DNA of 64,000 nucleotides from Isoetes taiwanensis (GCA_021234155.1 JAJEKV010000066.1:6052800-6116799); one strand, 5' to 3'. Positions 48,189-62,219 are shown, counted from the first letter of the stretch. Made by a program: numbers and translations. Notes: generated by a model not told the origin, from the letters alone.

Positions 48189-48361
48189 ATGGCTTTTAAG
48201 GGCTCTGGATTAGGGTTTTTAAGCATGCTCCGGATTAGAACCAGAGGTTCTGGAAGGTTCTCCTTTTTGCAACAACGACTTGCTCTGGCATTGTTATCAA
48301 TTGATGCCTTGCCATTGTTGCTGCACAAGTTCGTTTTTTTTCCTCTGTTTCTACGAGCATG
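48189..48361 (+). CDS. Copy 2 of the possible transit-peptide-like exon
   Basis: Identical to 20,123-20,295 as far as I can read, including the GTAAGC donor. The same doubts apply. Confidence 0.25.
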
Positions 48362-50464
48362 TAAGCTTAGTCTTTTAATCTGCATTAACCCATTGACAGC
48401 ATAGTTCCCTGTCCAGATTTCTCGCAAGGATCTTTCCTTAAATCCTTATCATATAATAAATTGATGGTATGATGTTTCAAAGAATAAAAATGGTCCACAG
48501 CCTTAAAGCTGAGGGGCTCTCGACAAATTTTGGCATAATTTTGGCAATTGGATCTGCTTATAATGGGTTTGAATCTTTAGGCAGGTGATGAAAGTTTTGG
48601 AGCAATCTGGAGCTCGACGGATTGATTATACCATGCCATGTTGCCTATTTTTGAAGATGTACAAACATCGAGAGTTAAAACTTAACAAATTTGAATGGCC
48701 GCTCCTTCAATTTCAAAGCTGGGTCATTAACATTTAAGAAGTCTGTTTCATCATTGACAAAACCGGTTTGGGCTTTAAATTTGAGCAAAGAAGATGCTCG
48801 AGACGTTTGGATGAGATTTTCTGTGTGCATTTTGCACTAAGACTTCTAACAATTGTCGTTGCAATTTCAATTTCATTACTTTTCATATACACTTTGCAAT
48901 GAGGATGTTCCATGTTCCATGGGCAACGTGTGACCCAATCCTTAGGCAATGTTTTATGGGTTCAGTTAAAAGAATTGAATGTAGTATTTATCGATTACGG
49001 AAAATAAGAAAATATAGTTAGTCTATCCAAAAAACATAGATAATCTGCATTTTGCCCAGTTTGTTGTGAACATCAATTGAGTCGATTGGGTTTTGAATTA
49101 CCATTTGTGCTCACATATCCCACGGGAGGGAGGGAGCCTCCAAGAGGTGCATTTATGCAATTAAAAAATGTAAGTGTTATTGCAAATTGTAAGTAATTCC
49201 TTTCTTTGCAAACTGCAAACTTCATCTTCTTTTTTATTCTATTTTTAATTCTATTCTATTCTATTCTAGGCAACCCTCTTGCTGGAGGAATAGACATATA
49301 GACATATCGAAGGCCTTGATTTGATTTGAATATAATATCTCATAAAATATTCTAGATAGGCAGATGCGATTATGCAGGATTAGTTAGGGTTTTGTGACAC
49401 TTTGTGCATTTGCCATCTTGCACTTTGAAATCTAGCTATTAGTATGATATCATGTGCTAGACAATATGTTTTATAGTGGAGTTTGTGACTAAATAAAATT
49501 TTCAATGAGAACTCTACCATTGAAATGGCATTTTTTTTTTTTTATAATGTCAATTCCTTTTAAGGTCTTTAAAAATACATAGGAAACTTCCAAGGTGAAT
49601 TCCACATTTTGAATCCCATTTTGAGATACACTTAGATCTAGTTGGAGATGTTTTTCACCCAAGTCCAAGGTGACACAAGTTCCCTTGCATTGCATTTAGA
49701 AAAGAGAAATATTTGCAGCGGCCTCCCTCGTTGCTTATCTGATGCTATATTATACAAAAAAATTTGAGAAAAAATAGGGGTACTGCTAGTTGAGCGACCA
49801 ATTTACTTTTTATCTTTTGTTTTGTAGATGGGTATGTTTTAGAATGGTTGTTTGAGAATCTTGGGAAATTTGCGATTTTCTAAAACATTGGCGACATGGA
49901 GGGTCATCCACAATTAAACTTATCATGCAACCTAAATTATCATGTAATGATAATGGCTAGCATAAACATATAGAAATCGTCACGGAAAGAGTAAAAATAT
50001 TTCTTGAGAAAGGATCTTATAAAGATAAAGATTACCTCAATCAAAGCGTTAAAGGTGGAGAATAGAGTAGAATAAAATAGATTTTTTAACATCCACGAAG
50101 ACCAAGTGGCCATGGGCCCCATACAATGGCCTAGTACAAAGCTGTTACTACTATGATTAAAAAAACTAAAATATGTATGAATATATATATATATTAGCAC
50201 AATATGAAAGGGTTCGAGGGATATGTATATTTGTCCGGTTGCCCGCCCGGCTGTTCTTCTAACTGGTTTTTCCCTTCTTAGGGGGTTTTAATCCGGGTAG
50301 CAGCGGGCTTGCTGCACCCATGTAATTTAGGTCCCATAGGCCCGATTGGCCTCATGAGACGATAAAAGAACCTTCCTTCCTTCCTTCCTTCCTAAAACAA
50401 TTTAACAAGTTATTATTAAAGGAAAAAAAAAAATGTACATGCACAATAGAAAAAAAAAAAAAGA

Positions 50465-50745
50465 CATGTTCACGGTGTTGGTTGCATTGGTTAAAGCATT
50501 CTTATTAGGATATTGAGTTATTTTGTAGAGGTTGAGTCTCCTACTTCAAAAGCTGAAACCTTGGCGAACTTCGTGTAAAGATCTGTGAAAGCCATATAAA
50601 ACACAATTTCATTAAAATGAGAAATTTAGTTGATTTCAACTAGGACACGAAATTGTCTTTATCTGTGAAAGTGCGTATAAAGCACAATTTCATTAAAATG
50701 AGAAGTATGTGATTCAACTAGGAATGAAATTGTTTTTAAGACATT
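50465..50745 (+). mobile_element. SINE-like element, copy 2
   Basis: Counterpart of 22,395-22,675 with the same two body units and small indels; the B box is damaged by a one-base deletion. Confidence 0.35.
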
Positions 50746-51239
50746 TTTAAGGCATTTTATACGATAATGTGGCTCTACTTAGCATTTTTTCACACATATT
50801 TTGTCCAAATTTGGCACTATTGATATCAGAGGAAAAAAAAAACAGCCAAAAAAAAAGGTTGCAGCTTAAGTTAGCAAGATTTACCTATTTTACACAAAGA
50901 GGGGCATCATTAACTTCTCAAATTGACAAAGTTAAACACATCAAGAAAATTTGTTTATGAAGCGGTAAATGTTGACTTGTTAAAAAAAAAAAAGTTTACG
51001 AAATTTGTTGCTAAATTGAATCAACGCCATTAGTAGGATCATGCTTTTCTTTTATAACATTCATAAGAAGGTCAAATCCTGCCCCACTAAATGCCTCTTC
51101 GTTAAAGTTGTAAGCTGCATTTTGAATCTCGACATAACTGAAATCTTCAATGGTACCAAAAATTGGGGCGAAGTTGGCTCCCGTCAAATCTCACAGCATG
51201 CGAACATGCATCATCAACATGCTTTGGAACTAAAATAAA

Positions 51240-51605
51240 AATGGCACCTCGAGGATCCATGGTGCCATTTGCACCTAAACGACAAAAAAAAAAAAATTAT
51301 GTTTGATGCATGAGGATGCAAATATGTTTGATGCATGCATATTGAGGATGCAAATGGTGCCATTGCATCATCAACATGCTTAGAAATGGCATTGAGGATG
51401 CAAATGAAGCCATGCGCCATTTTGCCAAAAAAAAATAATAAATAAATAAATAAAAATTTGAGGCGATCTGCGGTGCAAATGGCGCCATTTGCATCCTCAT
51501 GCATCTTTATAACACCTTGGGGGGTGCAAATAGCGACGCATCACCCAAAAAAAAAAAAAAAGTTTGGTCTTGTGGTGCAAATGGCACCATGAAGCCATTA
51601 CACCC
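51240..51605. repeat. Palindrome zone 1 (copy 2)
   Basis: Counterpart of 23,160-23,600 and about 75 bases shorter. Several GGCGCC units are reduced or altered (for example GAAGCCATG). Confidence 0.7.
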
Positions 51606-51622
51606 TCAATGCCATTTCTAAG

Positions 51623-52418
51623 CGAGTAGCCCTTAAGCCCAAATTTTTATAGGTGTAATTTAGAATGTGATGCAAATCTTAGCTTTTAGATTAGTTATGT
51701 TGGCGATTTTGTTTTGACCCTCAACTTGAGTTGTAGCAACCTTAAATCTTTCATCCATCAAGTGATGGAATATATACTTTTCTCAAGTAAAATTTGGGTC
51801 TACAATATATATTTGTTATGTCATTAGGTATCTGGTTGTAGCGTAATGCTCACATAATGAATATACATGTTACCATTGGCATATGATTGTAAATCTCAAT
51901 AGCTCCACATTAAGGGCTAAACAACAACTACAAAACTTAGCCTATTTGCACGATTGCATATTATGGTGGGGAAGAACAAACCTTTGATTTAAGTCATCTT
52001 TTTAATTGGATAAACAACGAGACCAAAAGCAAAAATACTCGGGGATTGCATACACTGGATGTTGGAACCGGATCATGAAATCCATATAACATGCCATTTT
52101 TTTTCCTTTCCTTTTTTTATTTTTCTAGAAAGTGCTAAAAACTCACCAGAATAGAATTAGGTATTAATTTTTACATGATTTTTTAGGGGGTAAAGGGGCG
52201 ATTTTAGAATAATTACCAAGAATAAAATTCATATGGGGAATCCCCATCATTTAGTGATGTAGGCTAACTTATGAGTGGAGGGAGAAAATTTCGTAGACAA
52301 GGTGGCGATATTTTATTGGCACCACTCCTAATTGGTCCTACTCAACAATAGTGAAAAAAAATGCAAATGTCCAAAAAAATAGCCTTTTGGCGATATTTCG
52401 AGCTTAAGGGCTACCCTG
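51623..52418 (+). mobile_element. Nonautonomous hAT element A, copy 2 (796 bp)
   Basis: The same insertion carried by the duplication. TTTCTAAG flanks at 51,615-51,622 and 52,419-52,426 are perfect 8-bp target-site duplications. The left end reads CGAGTAGCCC where its sister has CAGAGTAGCCC, one of many CAG-linked differences. Confidence 0.85.
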
Positions 52419-52429
52419 TTTCTAAGCAT

Positions 52430-52605
52430 GCTGATGATGCAATGGCGCCATGGCGCCATTTGCATCCTCAGCATGGATTTCATATAGTAGACCAAATGCA
52501 TGCTTGTAAATGCAAATGGAGCCATGGGACCATTGCATCCTCAACATGCATTTGGTAAAGCAGACCATGCTAAGGATGCATGCCATTTGCATCCTCAATA
52601 TGCAT
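52430..52605. repeat. Palindrome zone 2 (copy 2)
   Basis: Counterpart of 24,435-24,620. ATGGCGCCATGGCGCCATTT is intact here, while copy 1 reads ATGGCTTTATGGCGCC. Confidence 0.7.
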
Positions 52606-53449
52606 CAGACAAACATATATTCAAGCAACTGGTGCTATTTGACAATGAAAACTCAAAAATCAAGTAAAAGAAGACCTACCTTTCCCTTGGAGACTTCCCT
52701 TCATGATTCCTGGTATCTTTAGTGTCTAGAGTGATGAAAAACAACGGCGCTAGACACCGGCACTGGCGCTAGCACTAGGCGCTAGGCCATTTAGCAGCAG
52801 GCACTGTCGCTAGGTCCAATAGGCCATCTAGCGGCCCGGTATTGTGGTAGTCGAAGTGGCGTTGGCGATTGATCGCCTGGCCGGGAAGCGGCCCGAATCT
52901 GAGTGGCAGCCCGCGGATCGATATGGCGGAATCCTTGGAAGCTATGTCGCATTTGGCAGACTCGTAAGGTGGGTATAAATTCAAAAATGCCCTCCCAAAT
53001 TTGAAACCCCTCCGCCCGCCCAAATTTGAAACCCTCCGCTTGCCCAAATTTACAATTCAAAATTTGAAATCCCAAATTTGTTGTTGCTGCTCGACATGTC
53101 ATTTCTTCAGGCGCTTGTATAGATCCTTCTTAGACTATATGCGGATGCATGGTCTTCGGCCGCTCCTTACCGATCGACGCTTCTAGGCGGCTTCCTGCAG
53201 TGATTTATTTTCAGGTACATTAGCTGTTTGCACAGGTTTTTTTGGGCACTTCTTTTTGAGGCGCCGCAACATCCTTACAAGATCCATATACTACAGTCGT
53301 CGATAGTTTTTTTCACCAAAATGGTGACCAACATACCCAGGTAAGTCCTCTAAAAAGCCTTCTTGACTATGGTATTGTGTTGCTGGATGCATTGTCTTCT
53401 TTCTATATGCATTGTCTTGTTGTTAGAGCCATTCATCACATGTATACTT

Positions 53450-54260
53450 CCCCTCTGGCAATCCCCAAATGGCGCCATAGAGCCATTTTGGGCTCATCCC
53501 TCGGCAATCCCAAATGGCGCCATGGAGCCATTTGAGGTGCCATTTGGAGCCCTCAAATGGCTTCATGGCACCATTTGGAGCGATACCCGAAAGGTCCGAG
53601 TGCCCCAAATGGCCATGGATTTGGAGCCCTCAAATGAAGCCATTTGGGGGAGTGAGGGGGGGGCAAATATGGGGAGTGTCCTTGGGGAAGCGCCCAGAAG
53701 GTATACTCCCAAATGGCACTTTGAGGATGCAAATAGCCATGCCATGGCATTTACATCCTTATGGCACCTTGAGGATACAAATGGCGCCATTTGCATCCGC
53801 ACAAAATAAACAAAAGTTTTTTTTTTTTTTTTTTTTTTTTTTTCCAGGGATTTTTTTTTGCAAATGGCCATGGCATCCTCAAGGTGTCATTTTGTTATTT
53901 TCACGCCATTTGGGGGTACAACACCCGGGGCAACAAATGGGGGTATACCCCCCACCAAATGGGGTATATATCCCTGCCCTTCCCCATGGGGGGTATATAT
54001 CCTCCCCCCTTCCCCCAACCAAAACCACCCAAATACCCAAATGGCCATTTGGGGTTGGGATCTCGTGCCTCCCCATTTGGGGGTATACCCTGCTCCTCTG
54101 CGGTGGCACCAACTAAAATGGAGGTATACTTGCCCCACAGGTGCCACCCAAATGGGCGCATTTGGGGTTGGGGTGTATCGCTCTTCCCCCCTTCCCCCTT
54201 CCAAAACCGGTGGAGCCATTTGGGGGAGTGCCATGGCGCCATTTTGGGAGCAGGGGTTTC
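53450..54260. repeat. Palindrome zone 3 (copy 2)
   Basis: Counterpart of 25,455-26,215, including a T run at 53,817-53,843. Unit number and small indels differ. Confidence 0.7.
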
Positions 54261-55242
54261 ACCTAGGCATATGGGGATACCACATGCTGCGTGCAAAGGG
54301 GTCGAGAAGAAAGCGCTGTATCACGACTTTTTGGAGGTGGAAAAAACCCTACATCATAAATAGGAAAAGTCGGTTTCAAACCCCTTTCAAGTAGATGTAC
54401 TTTGGGACTATCTAATTTTACATACCCTAGTTTGTGCTTGTGCGCTCTACCCTATGTATAGAATAAATAAAATTTCAAAATGTTTTTAATTGACATTTCT
54501 GCATCTCGGTCTAGCATTTCCACTGGGTTTCTTACATGCATCACGACATTACAAGGGGTAATTCTAAGGGGCCTTTGCAAATTATGAACCGTGCCAAGAG
54601 CCCTTGCAAAGGAACAATCTAGGGACAATCTGGGGGCCGATACATGCTAATGACAATACATGGAATACATGCTAAGGACAATACATCATGGTAAGATCAA
54701 TACCTCAAATTATACATCTATAATATACTACACCCTAATAGATGATGGTAAGAAATGAATGTTAAAAAACTACTAGTAAACGTGTGCCCGGCGTTACCGG
54801 GCTAATGTCACGTCGGGCTAATGTCCTGGCTTGTGTTTATACTTGGCATTTTAATGTCCATATATATGCAACTTATGAGAACACTTCCTAGAACACCACA
54901 GGTTGATGCTTGCAAGAATGGACATGATTTGATTTTGTAAAGAATTTTATAGCCGCTATTGTAAGTGGCCTATGATGATGATAACAATACTATTCTTCAA
55001 CAAATGCTTGTATTCTTGTTACATGCATCCAAACTCTTATGTAAAATAAAGCACGAATATAACTGCCAATCTTGATCCACACTATTGAGCATAAATTCAA
55101 GCAATCCATTATTGAGAAATATTGAGCATAAATAGATTATTGGGTGGACTTGCCACAATGATGGAAAAAATGTTGAGGGTAAACGGCCATTTAATGTAGT
55201 AAATAGTTGCATGTTAGGAAGCTACAATGATGTAGTGGTGAT

Positions 55243-55436
55243 TGTATTATGCGAAACATGTCTAAACACATCACAAAGATCATTGAAAAGCATGTTAAGT
55301 TTAAACATGTTTAAACACACCACATAGATCATTGAAAAGCATGTTAATTTTAACACATAACGTAATGGTGATTGTGTTGAGTCAGGGCACAGCAAAACAT
55401 CACATAGATCATTCGAAGGCATGCTAATGTATATTA
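55243..55436. repeat. Tandem repeat, three copies of about 60-65 bp (copy 2)
   Basis: Counterpart of 27,181-27,375, almost identical except near 55,384-55,398. Confidence 0.65.
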
Positions 55437-56044
55437 TGTATGGTCTACGCTGCAATATGTAAGGTGTTTACGTGGGAATTTAAAACATTGGGGCATTTAC
55501 TTGAAGAAATTAAAATATTGAAGCCATGCATGGATGGGTATCCCCAACACCAATTGCATTTTCTTAACCCTTGAACTTCAAAGGGTCTTTGAATATGCAC
55601 CAAGGTGTATACATGGGATGTTATGCAATATTTTTTGAAACACAGCGGTCTTGAAAATTCCATGACATTGAAGGCGAAGATTTATTCAAGGTATTCCAAA
55701 ATCTACCTAAATAAGTCAGTAATTCAACATAGACCACTATCCAAATATCCTTATAAGGGCTTGCCAAAAAAACTATATTTTCATGTGAACAATAATCCTA
55801 CACAAAATAGAAAACATTATTTACATAAAAGAAACTTTAGAATTTGGGTTGATGCATTGCAATGCCATTAAAGGAATTCCAACAACATCAATCCTTGTAA
55901 TTAACTCATCTTTCTAACATGACTTCCTCTACATGTACATGGTCGGATAAATATGGAACAAACTTTAAACAGAATTATGCTCGAGGCAAAGGGCAAAGTT
56001 TGGTTCTGAACTCCTCAATAATTTGTTGAGGCTCCTTCTTGTCA

Positions 56045-58610
56045 TTAAAAGTATCTTATCGGTGATAACCAATTTGATGTTCTCCCATGCATTAGACCCA
56101 AATTGGCGTTCTCCGGGTGCATGATGTTTGGCGTTCTCTCCTTGCATAGAGCCAAATTCTCATGTAGCAACTCCCTTGTGAGTAAGCCACGGAACAACAA
56201 ATCGAGCTCCAAATAAAAGGCGATAAAAGGGGACAAAGATCGAAGAAAGAACCATAAACCAATAAGAAAAAAAAAGATCAACTCTAGATTGTATAGTATA
56301 CATGAAGCTATTATATAATATCACGACTATCTAAGACACCGCGATGCGGGGATGAAAACAATAGAGAAGAACTTATAAAGGTAAAGATATCGACAAAATC
56401 GTAGCCAAGGCGTATCCCAAAATAATGCATAGCGTATGTGTTCCAACCATCCACTTCAATCCCACTCAAAGGCGACTAACGATGCTGAGAGAATATCCAT
56501 GCTTGCATGGAGTATTGTATTTAGTTGACCAAGAGCAAGCCTATAATAATCCCCTAGCATTACAACACGTTCATAAATCACCTTAGAAAGTATGAACATC
56601 AGCTAGTCGAGAAAGATCCTCCCATATTGTGGAAGTTTTCCGTAAGAAGATTGTTGTGCATGTAAAACTGTCGGGTCCAATAGATCTGCAAAGACGTAAC
56701 TGTGCAACAGATCAGAGACAGGAACCATAAGCCAATAAGAAAAAAGGATCCAACTCTAGATTGTGTAGTAACAGGAAGGGATTATATAATATGCAGCTAT
56801 CTAAGACTGTTTATATGAAATATCGTATATGATGCCAGATCAAAACGGCAGAGGAAACTTATAAAGGTTACGATACCTGGCAAAATACCTGGCAAAATAC
56901 ATAGCCAAAACAGTATCTCAAAATAATCTGCCAACGTATATGTTCCAACCATCCACTTCAATGCCACTCAAGGCAGCTATGACATCTCATTGAATTCTGC
57001 AATAACAGAAACAACAAATTAGCTCCCTAAAAGGTGATGCTAAACTGGAAATCCGCGGTAAAATTTGCTTTTTGAGTAATTTACCTTGATGCGAAAGAAT
57101 ATCCATACTTTAGCAACATGGAGTATTGTATTTAGCTAACCAAGAGCAAGCCTATAATAATCCTTAACATACAGCACAATTCATAAATCACCTTAGAAAG
57201 TATGAACATCAGCTAGTCGAGGAGAATCCTCCCAGATTGTGGAAGTTTTCCATAAGAAGTTTGTTGTGCATGTAAAACTGCCGGGTCAGATCTGCAAAGA
57301 CGTAACTGTGTCTGTGCTAGGCCGAGGTATATCTGCAAAAGCCTGTCTGTTTCCTAGCATCACTGCCAGCAGACCTGGCATTTGCATGCAACTCTATCTA
57401 GCAGACCAAGTACATGCAATACAACTGTAAACTAAAGCTTAGCAAAGGTACAAAATATGTAAGCTAAATAGTATGCATGGAAAAAACATGGCACATATGT
57501 TTTGAAAGACCTAGTTCTGAAATCCATTTCTACACACTCAAATCCTCTTGTAGAATGCATTCATCCAAGCACTATGTAACAAACGACAAAAAGTTCAAAC
57601 AATTGCCACCTGTATGATTCAAATAGAGAAGATATATCAAAATGGCTTCTATTGTTGTCTTCGTGTTAGTGTTGTGTAATTCGTTTGCCTCCATAGATCA
57701 GCCACTTGGTCAAGCCATGCTAGAATTATGATTTTCGGGCATAGAAGATTGAGGATTAAGGGGCTATGAACCTGAAGATTATGTACCTAGAAAAACATGA
57801 TTGAGATGTCTTCTGATAGCTTGATTGTAGATGCAAGTGCAGCTGCATGTCAAGGCTAAAACTAATTATCACCTGCAAAAGCTTGAACCAAATCATAGAT
57901 CAAGAAGTTTACCTGCAAACCCACTACTTTCTTGCTCTTGCACAACATTAAAAAGCTCCCAAATCCGCAAACACATACCTAACTTCCTTGCTTGCACTTG
58001 CCACAAACACAAAGCCATTTCAGCAGGTGAGATGGACCCATATTTGATCTCGAGCAAGAAAATGACGCCTCAAACCTTGCATGTACAAAAATCTGCGAGT
58101 AATAGGACAGTGCAAGGAAACAAAATGTAATGCATTCGGGCAGACCTTATTAGCACCAAAGAAGCAGGTTGAAAACCAAAGGAGATCGTACAACAAAAAA
58201 AAAAAAAAGAATATGAGAATCTACCTAAGACCAGGACCGATTTGCTGCCTTGGATAAGCCCATTTTACTCCTCTGATAAGCCCATTTTTGCCCCCATCGA
58301 AATGCAAAAGGTATGGAGATAGCTCAAAGCCAGAAATTAAGTCACCACTTGCTACAGATGGCTTCCATCTCTGTTAATAAAAAGATACATGAAAAGTGAA
58401 TTGAATCTGCATAAATCAAGCCCAAATCCAACACAAACTAAGCATATATTGCATTTTGTACAGGCAAAGAAGCACTGAAGTACATACACCAGTGGAAAAC
58501 AATTGTCCATTCTGATGGCGCCTCGGTTCTTCAGAGCATTCGGAGTAGGAGTAGGCCCTAACGTAGCATAAGGATCGGACCTTCCCGCCCAACTCCCCCT
58601 TCTCGACCAC
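56045..58610 (-). pseudogene. Copy 2 of the unidentified membrane-like gene
   Basis: Counterpart of 27,983-30,560 with the same exon landmarks. Here the GTAAAC donor following the VVGLQ exon is cleaner (CTGCAGGTAAAC about 57,914), whereas the N-terminal exon is shifted (SYSECSEEPRRHQ against SYSNAHGEEQKPS). Confidence 0.35.
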
Positions 58611-59819
58611 CTGCGGGAAGAATGGTGGTCGGCCAGGTATGAAAAGACTAGTCCAGGTATCACGGACGTTTAATTGAAAAAACCCTATCGATCCAGCACT
58701 TGGGTCATCGTGTACAAAAGGTAGAAACCGGGTTTGGGAGGTCTTTGGGGGAAATATATACATGGAGCCGTTTAGGGAGTGCCAACAGAAGCAATTATAC
58801 ATGCCATTTGGGGTAAAGAGACCCTTCATGGCAAGGATGTTGATATATAGCAATAGAGGTCACGAAATCTTTGGTGCCATCTACTGAACTTCCAATCATA
58901 TGTTGGGTGCAGATAACATTGGTGAAGCAGTAGTTGCATTTATTCAATTGCCAAAGAAGGATGTAAGACTGTTTGAGGCATGTATGCTACAAACATATGC
59001 ATGATATATGTGTACTACTCACATGTACCATACACCCACATAAGGTCTACAAATCTATTCATGTATCTTAAAAATTAATTATTCCATGCAATGGTCGAAG
59101 ATTATCTCATATGGAATGTTAAGTCAGTCGAATGAAAAACAACCATATCAAGTTGATCCTAGATGGAAACAATGAGCATTGAAGCTGGAGCAGGCATATT
59201 GGCTGCCGATAATCGGTGCCGACTAACTAAATCATACTGCATAGTGGCTAGTTGGATTCATCAGAAAGATGAATGCCTGTGCTTCCGGTTTTCATTTGAA
59301 TGAATAGTCTCTCATTCAAACCATTGCTATTTGTTTGTACCACGTGGCAATTAAGAGATCTTGTGTTCAAGTCTCTGGAGGTCTATCATATGTCCTCATG
59401 GATGCTGCCAATGTGGCATGACGTAAAAATACTCTATCTATTTTATCAAGCACTCAACATCACAACGTTCAAGTATTAGATGGGCTTCTATTGTTTCCAT
59501 TGAGACAGTTCTTGATGGTACAACTAGACTACATTTTGAGGGGCTCGATATAGAGATTGTAGAGCAAACATGTAGTGCACTCATATTGTGGCCTTCAGCT
59601 AACATTCTAACTGAGGTCGCATTGGGCGAGCCATCAATCGATACCACTGAAAAGCAAGTCAAACACTAAATTGGCAAGTCCTCGATAAAGAAGGACGTCC
59701 TCCTCCACTTAAAGCAGCACCTAAGGTCGTCACTAGGGATGACTTCATAGCGCACTTGCAAGTTAATGCATGAATGTTGTGACAGACCTTATTTCATGGG
59801 TATAATACAGATCCAAACT

Positions 59820-60578
59820 ATAAATTTGGTTTGCCTCTAGGGGATGAGTTCATTGCTGTCATAGTCATGGAGATGCTTGATATGCCAGCGAATCCATCAA
59901 GGATAGTGTGCATTGAGGTTCAAAAATTCATTTGGTGGTTGTGGACGAGAAGCCGCTATCAAAGGTTTTGCGGAAGGCTGTTGATGAGGCATCCAAGGCG
60001 AAGAAGAAGCATTTTGAAGAGCTAGAAGCTCCTAGTATGAAGAGACCATGCAATATGAACAAAAGACATGCAAAGCAAGTGAAAACACCTTCCAAATATG
60101 CTAGGAAGACAACCGAGCAAACATTAGAGGAGTTCAGACATCTTCATGCTGTTGAAAGCACTAAGATTCTATGTTTTCGATTAAGGATATTATGACCCTT
60201 AAGAACACGAAATCATTAGATAAAATAACCTTTGTCTATCACATGTTTGACTTATGTGCTAATGATGGTTAGATTGGCACCATGATGCTTAATAATAAGG
60301 AGGTATGGCAGCAAGCATGGCAGATGCCTTATGGCATACCTTTATCAACTTTCTATAGATGGAAGAAGAATTTTATGAAAGGACACATGATAGCTAAGCA
60401 TGGAAATTCAAGTTCAATGATGTCAAAATCCCACACTTTGGCAGTATATAGCATTTTTACATTGTATGTTGTTGAAAATGCTGAGGCTATGCGATATGCA
60501 TCGATGAAGACCACTCAAGAGACAAGAGAAAATATAAAAGCTGGCCTTTGTTCTGACCAAGGAGGATATACAACATAA
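59820..60578 (+). pseudogene. Transposon-derived coding debris, copy 2
   Basis: Two frames follow each other. 59,932-60,195 is Lys-rich (VVVDEKPLSKVLRKAVDEAS, HFEELEAPSMKRPCNMNKRH). 60,282-60,578 has NNKEVWQQAWQMPYGIPLST followed by FYRWKKNFMKGHMIAKHG, which looks like a helix-turn-helix, then SSSMMSKSHTLAVYS. I cannot assign the superfamily. No catalytic domain follows; the hAT element B begins at 60,785. Confidence 0.45.
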
Positions 60579-60784
60579 AGTTGATATTGCTGTAGAAGAG
60601 CTGAAGCATGTGTCCAAGGCGTTTTTCTTGCATATATAGAAGGATAATCACTCGGAGGTTGCCATAACAAGTGCGTAGCTTTTTTCAAGTGTAATACATG
60701 TATAGTTATCAAAGAGAAATTCGCTAAAACACGGGATCCATTGAAAAGAAAAGAGTTAGCATGAGAAAGCAAGGTTCATATGAC

Positions 60785-61605
60785 CAGAGTAGCCCTTAAG
60801 CCCAAATTTTTATAGGTGTAATTTAGAATGTGAGGCGAATCTTAGCTTTTTTCGATTAGTTATGTTGGCGATTTTGTTTCGGGCCTCAACTTGAGTTGTA
60901 GCAACCTTGGCGAATCTTTCATCCATCAAGTGATGGAATATATACTTTTTTCTCAAGTAAAATTTGGGTCTACAATATATATTTGTTATGTCCGTATCGG
61001 TTGTAAAGCGTAATGCTCACATAATGAATATACATGTTACCAGACATTGGCATATGATTGTAAATCTCAATAGCTCCACATTAAGGGCTAAACAACAACT
61101 ACACAAACTTAAGCCCAGGCACGATTGCATATTATGGTGGGGAAGAACAAACCGATTTGATTTAGTCATCTTTTTTAACATTGGATAAACAACAGACCAA
61201 AAGCAAAAATACTCGAGTTGCATACGGATGTTGGAACAGGATCATGAAATCCATATAACATGCATGGTTTTTTTTTCCCTTTCCTTTTTTTTTTTCTAGA
61301 AAGTAAGCGGCAATTCTAAAAACTCACCAAGAATAGAATTAGTATTAATTTTACATGATTTTAGGGGGTTAAGGGGCGATTTTAGAATAATTACCAAGAA
61401 TAAAATTCATATGGGGGCGAATCCAAGAATCCATCATTTAGTGATGTAGGCTAACTTATGAGTGGAGGGAGAAAATTTCGTAGACAAGGTGGCGATATTT
61501 TATTGGCACCACTCCTAATTGGTCCTACTCAACAATAGTGAAAAAAAATGCAAATGTCCAAAAAAATAGACTTTTGGCGATATTTCGAGCTTAAGGGCTA
61601 CCCTG
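60785..61605 (+). mobile_element. Nonautonomous hAT element B, copy 2 (821 bp)
   Basis: CAGAGTAGCCCTTAAG and CTTAAGGGCTACCCTG ends, with perfect 8-bp target-site duplications CATATGAC at 60,777-60,784 and 61,606-61,613. It is the best-preserved member of the four. Element A and element B each occur once per 28-kb unit. Confidence 0.9.
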
Positions 61606-61937
61606 CATATGACCACACAGGCTTCTTGTAGAAGCCTTTATTGGTCTTGGCGAGCACTGTTGCATCATTCACTGGATCAAGCCCTTATAATCTTTCATGA
61701 TAAAATGGACCAGAATAAGACTATGGTGCCTAGTTTGAAAAGCTAGCCAAGTCAGTATGGAGGAAGGAGCGTCTAAGGTTAGTATCTCTGGTGCTTTGAT
61801 GCAAGATCATGGGTCAGGAGCACTAGACCATTTTTCGGTTTGGCATCGATGATTCTAAATTTTACATTGGATGTCTCAATCGTGTATTTAAGATGAAGAT
61901 TCAGCTGAAGGTAACTGGGGCCATCTATGTAATACAA

Positions 61938-62219
61938 CTAGAATGACATGTGCATGGAGTTTTTCAATTCTAGAGGGTAAAGATTTGAAGACCAAAGTGA
62001 CCAATTGCCCGGCATGCAAAAGATAAGGAAACTAAAAGTATCCAGCTCGGTCATGTCCAGACACGTCTTGTACCACTGCTCAATATCAGCTTTGTCATAA
62101 AATAGGTTGGGGTCTTCAATCATATTCATGGCAAATAGTGCCACGAGCCCAACCGCCAGTTCCAGACCACCGAACCCCTTGTGACTTTCCAAGTATTTAT
62201 ATGGTATACGTATAAACAT
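61938..62219 (-). CDS. Unidentified exon, 93 codons open
   Basis: MFIRIPYKYLESHKGFGGLE, VGLVALFAMNMIEDPNLFYD and KADIEQWYKTCLDMTELDTF read as one open frame with ordinary protein composition and one hydrophobic stretch. I do not recognise the family. Splice limits are not determined, and the sequence from 61,620 may hold more of the gene. Confidence 0.35.
   Translation of the reverse strand: MFIRIPYKYLESHKGFGGLELAVGLVALFAMNMIEDPNLFYDKADIEQWYKTCLDMTELDTFSFLIFCMPGNWSLWSSNLYPLELKNSMHMSF

Noticed and set aside
53514-54394. Frames of 178-200 codons in the second copy
   Set aside because: Same repeat-driven frames as at 25.8-26.4 kb; they include a poly-Phe run from the T tract.
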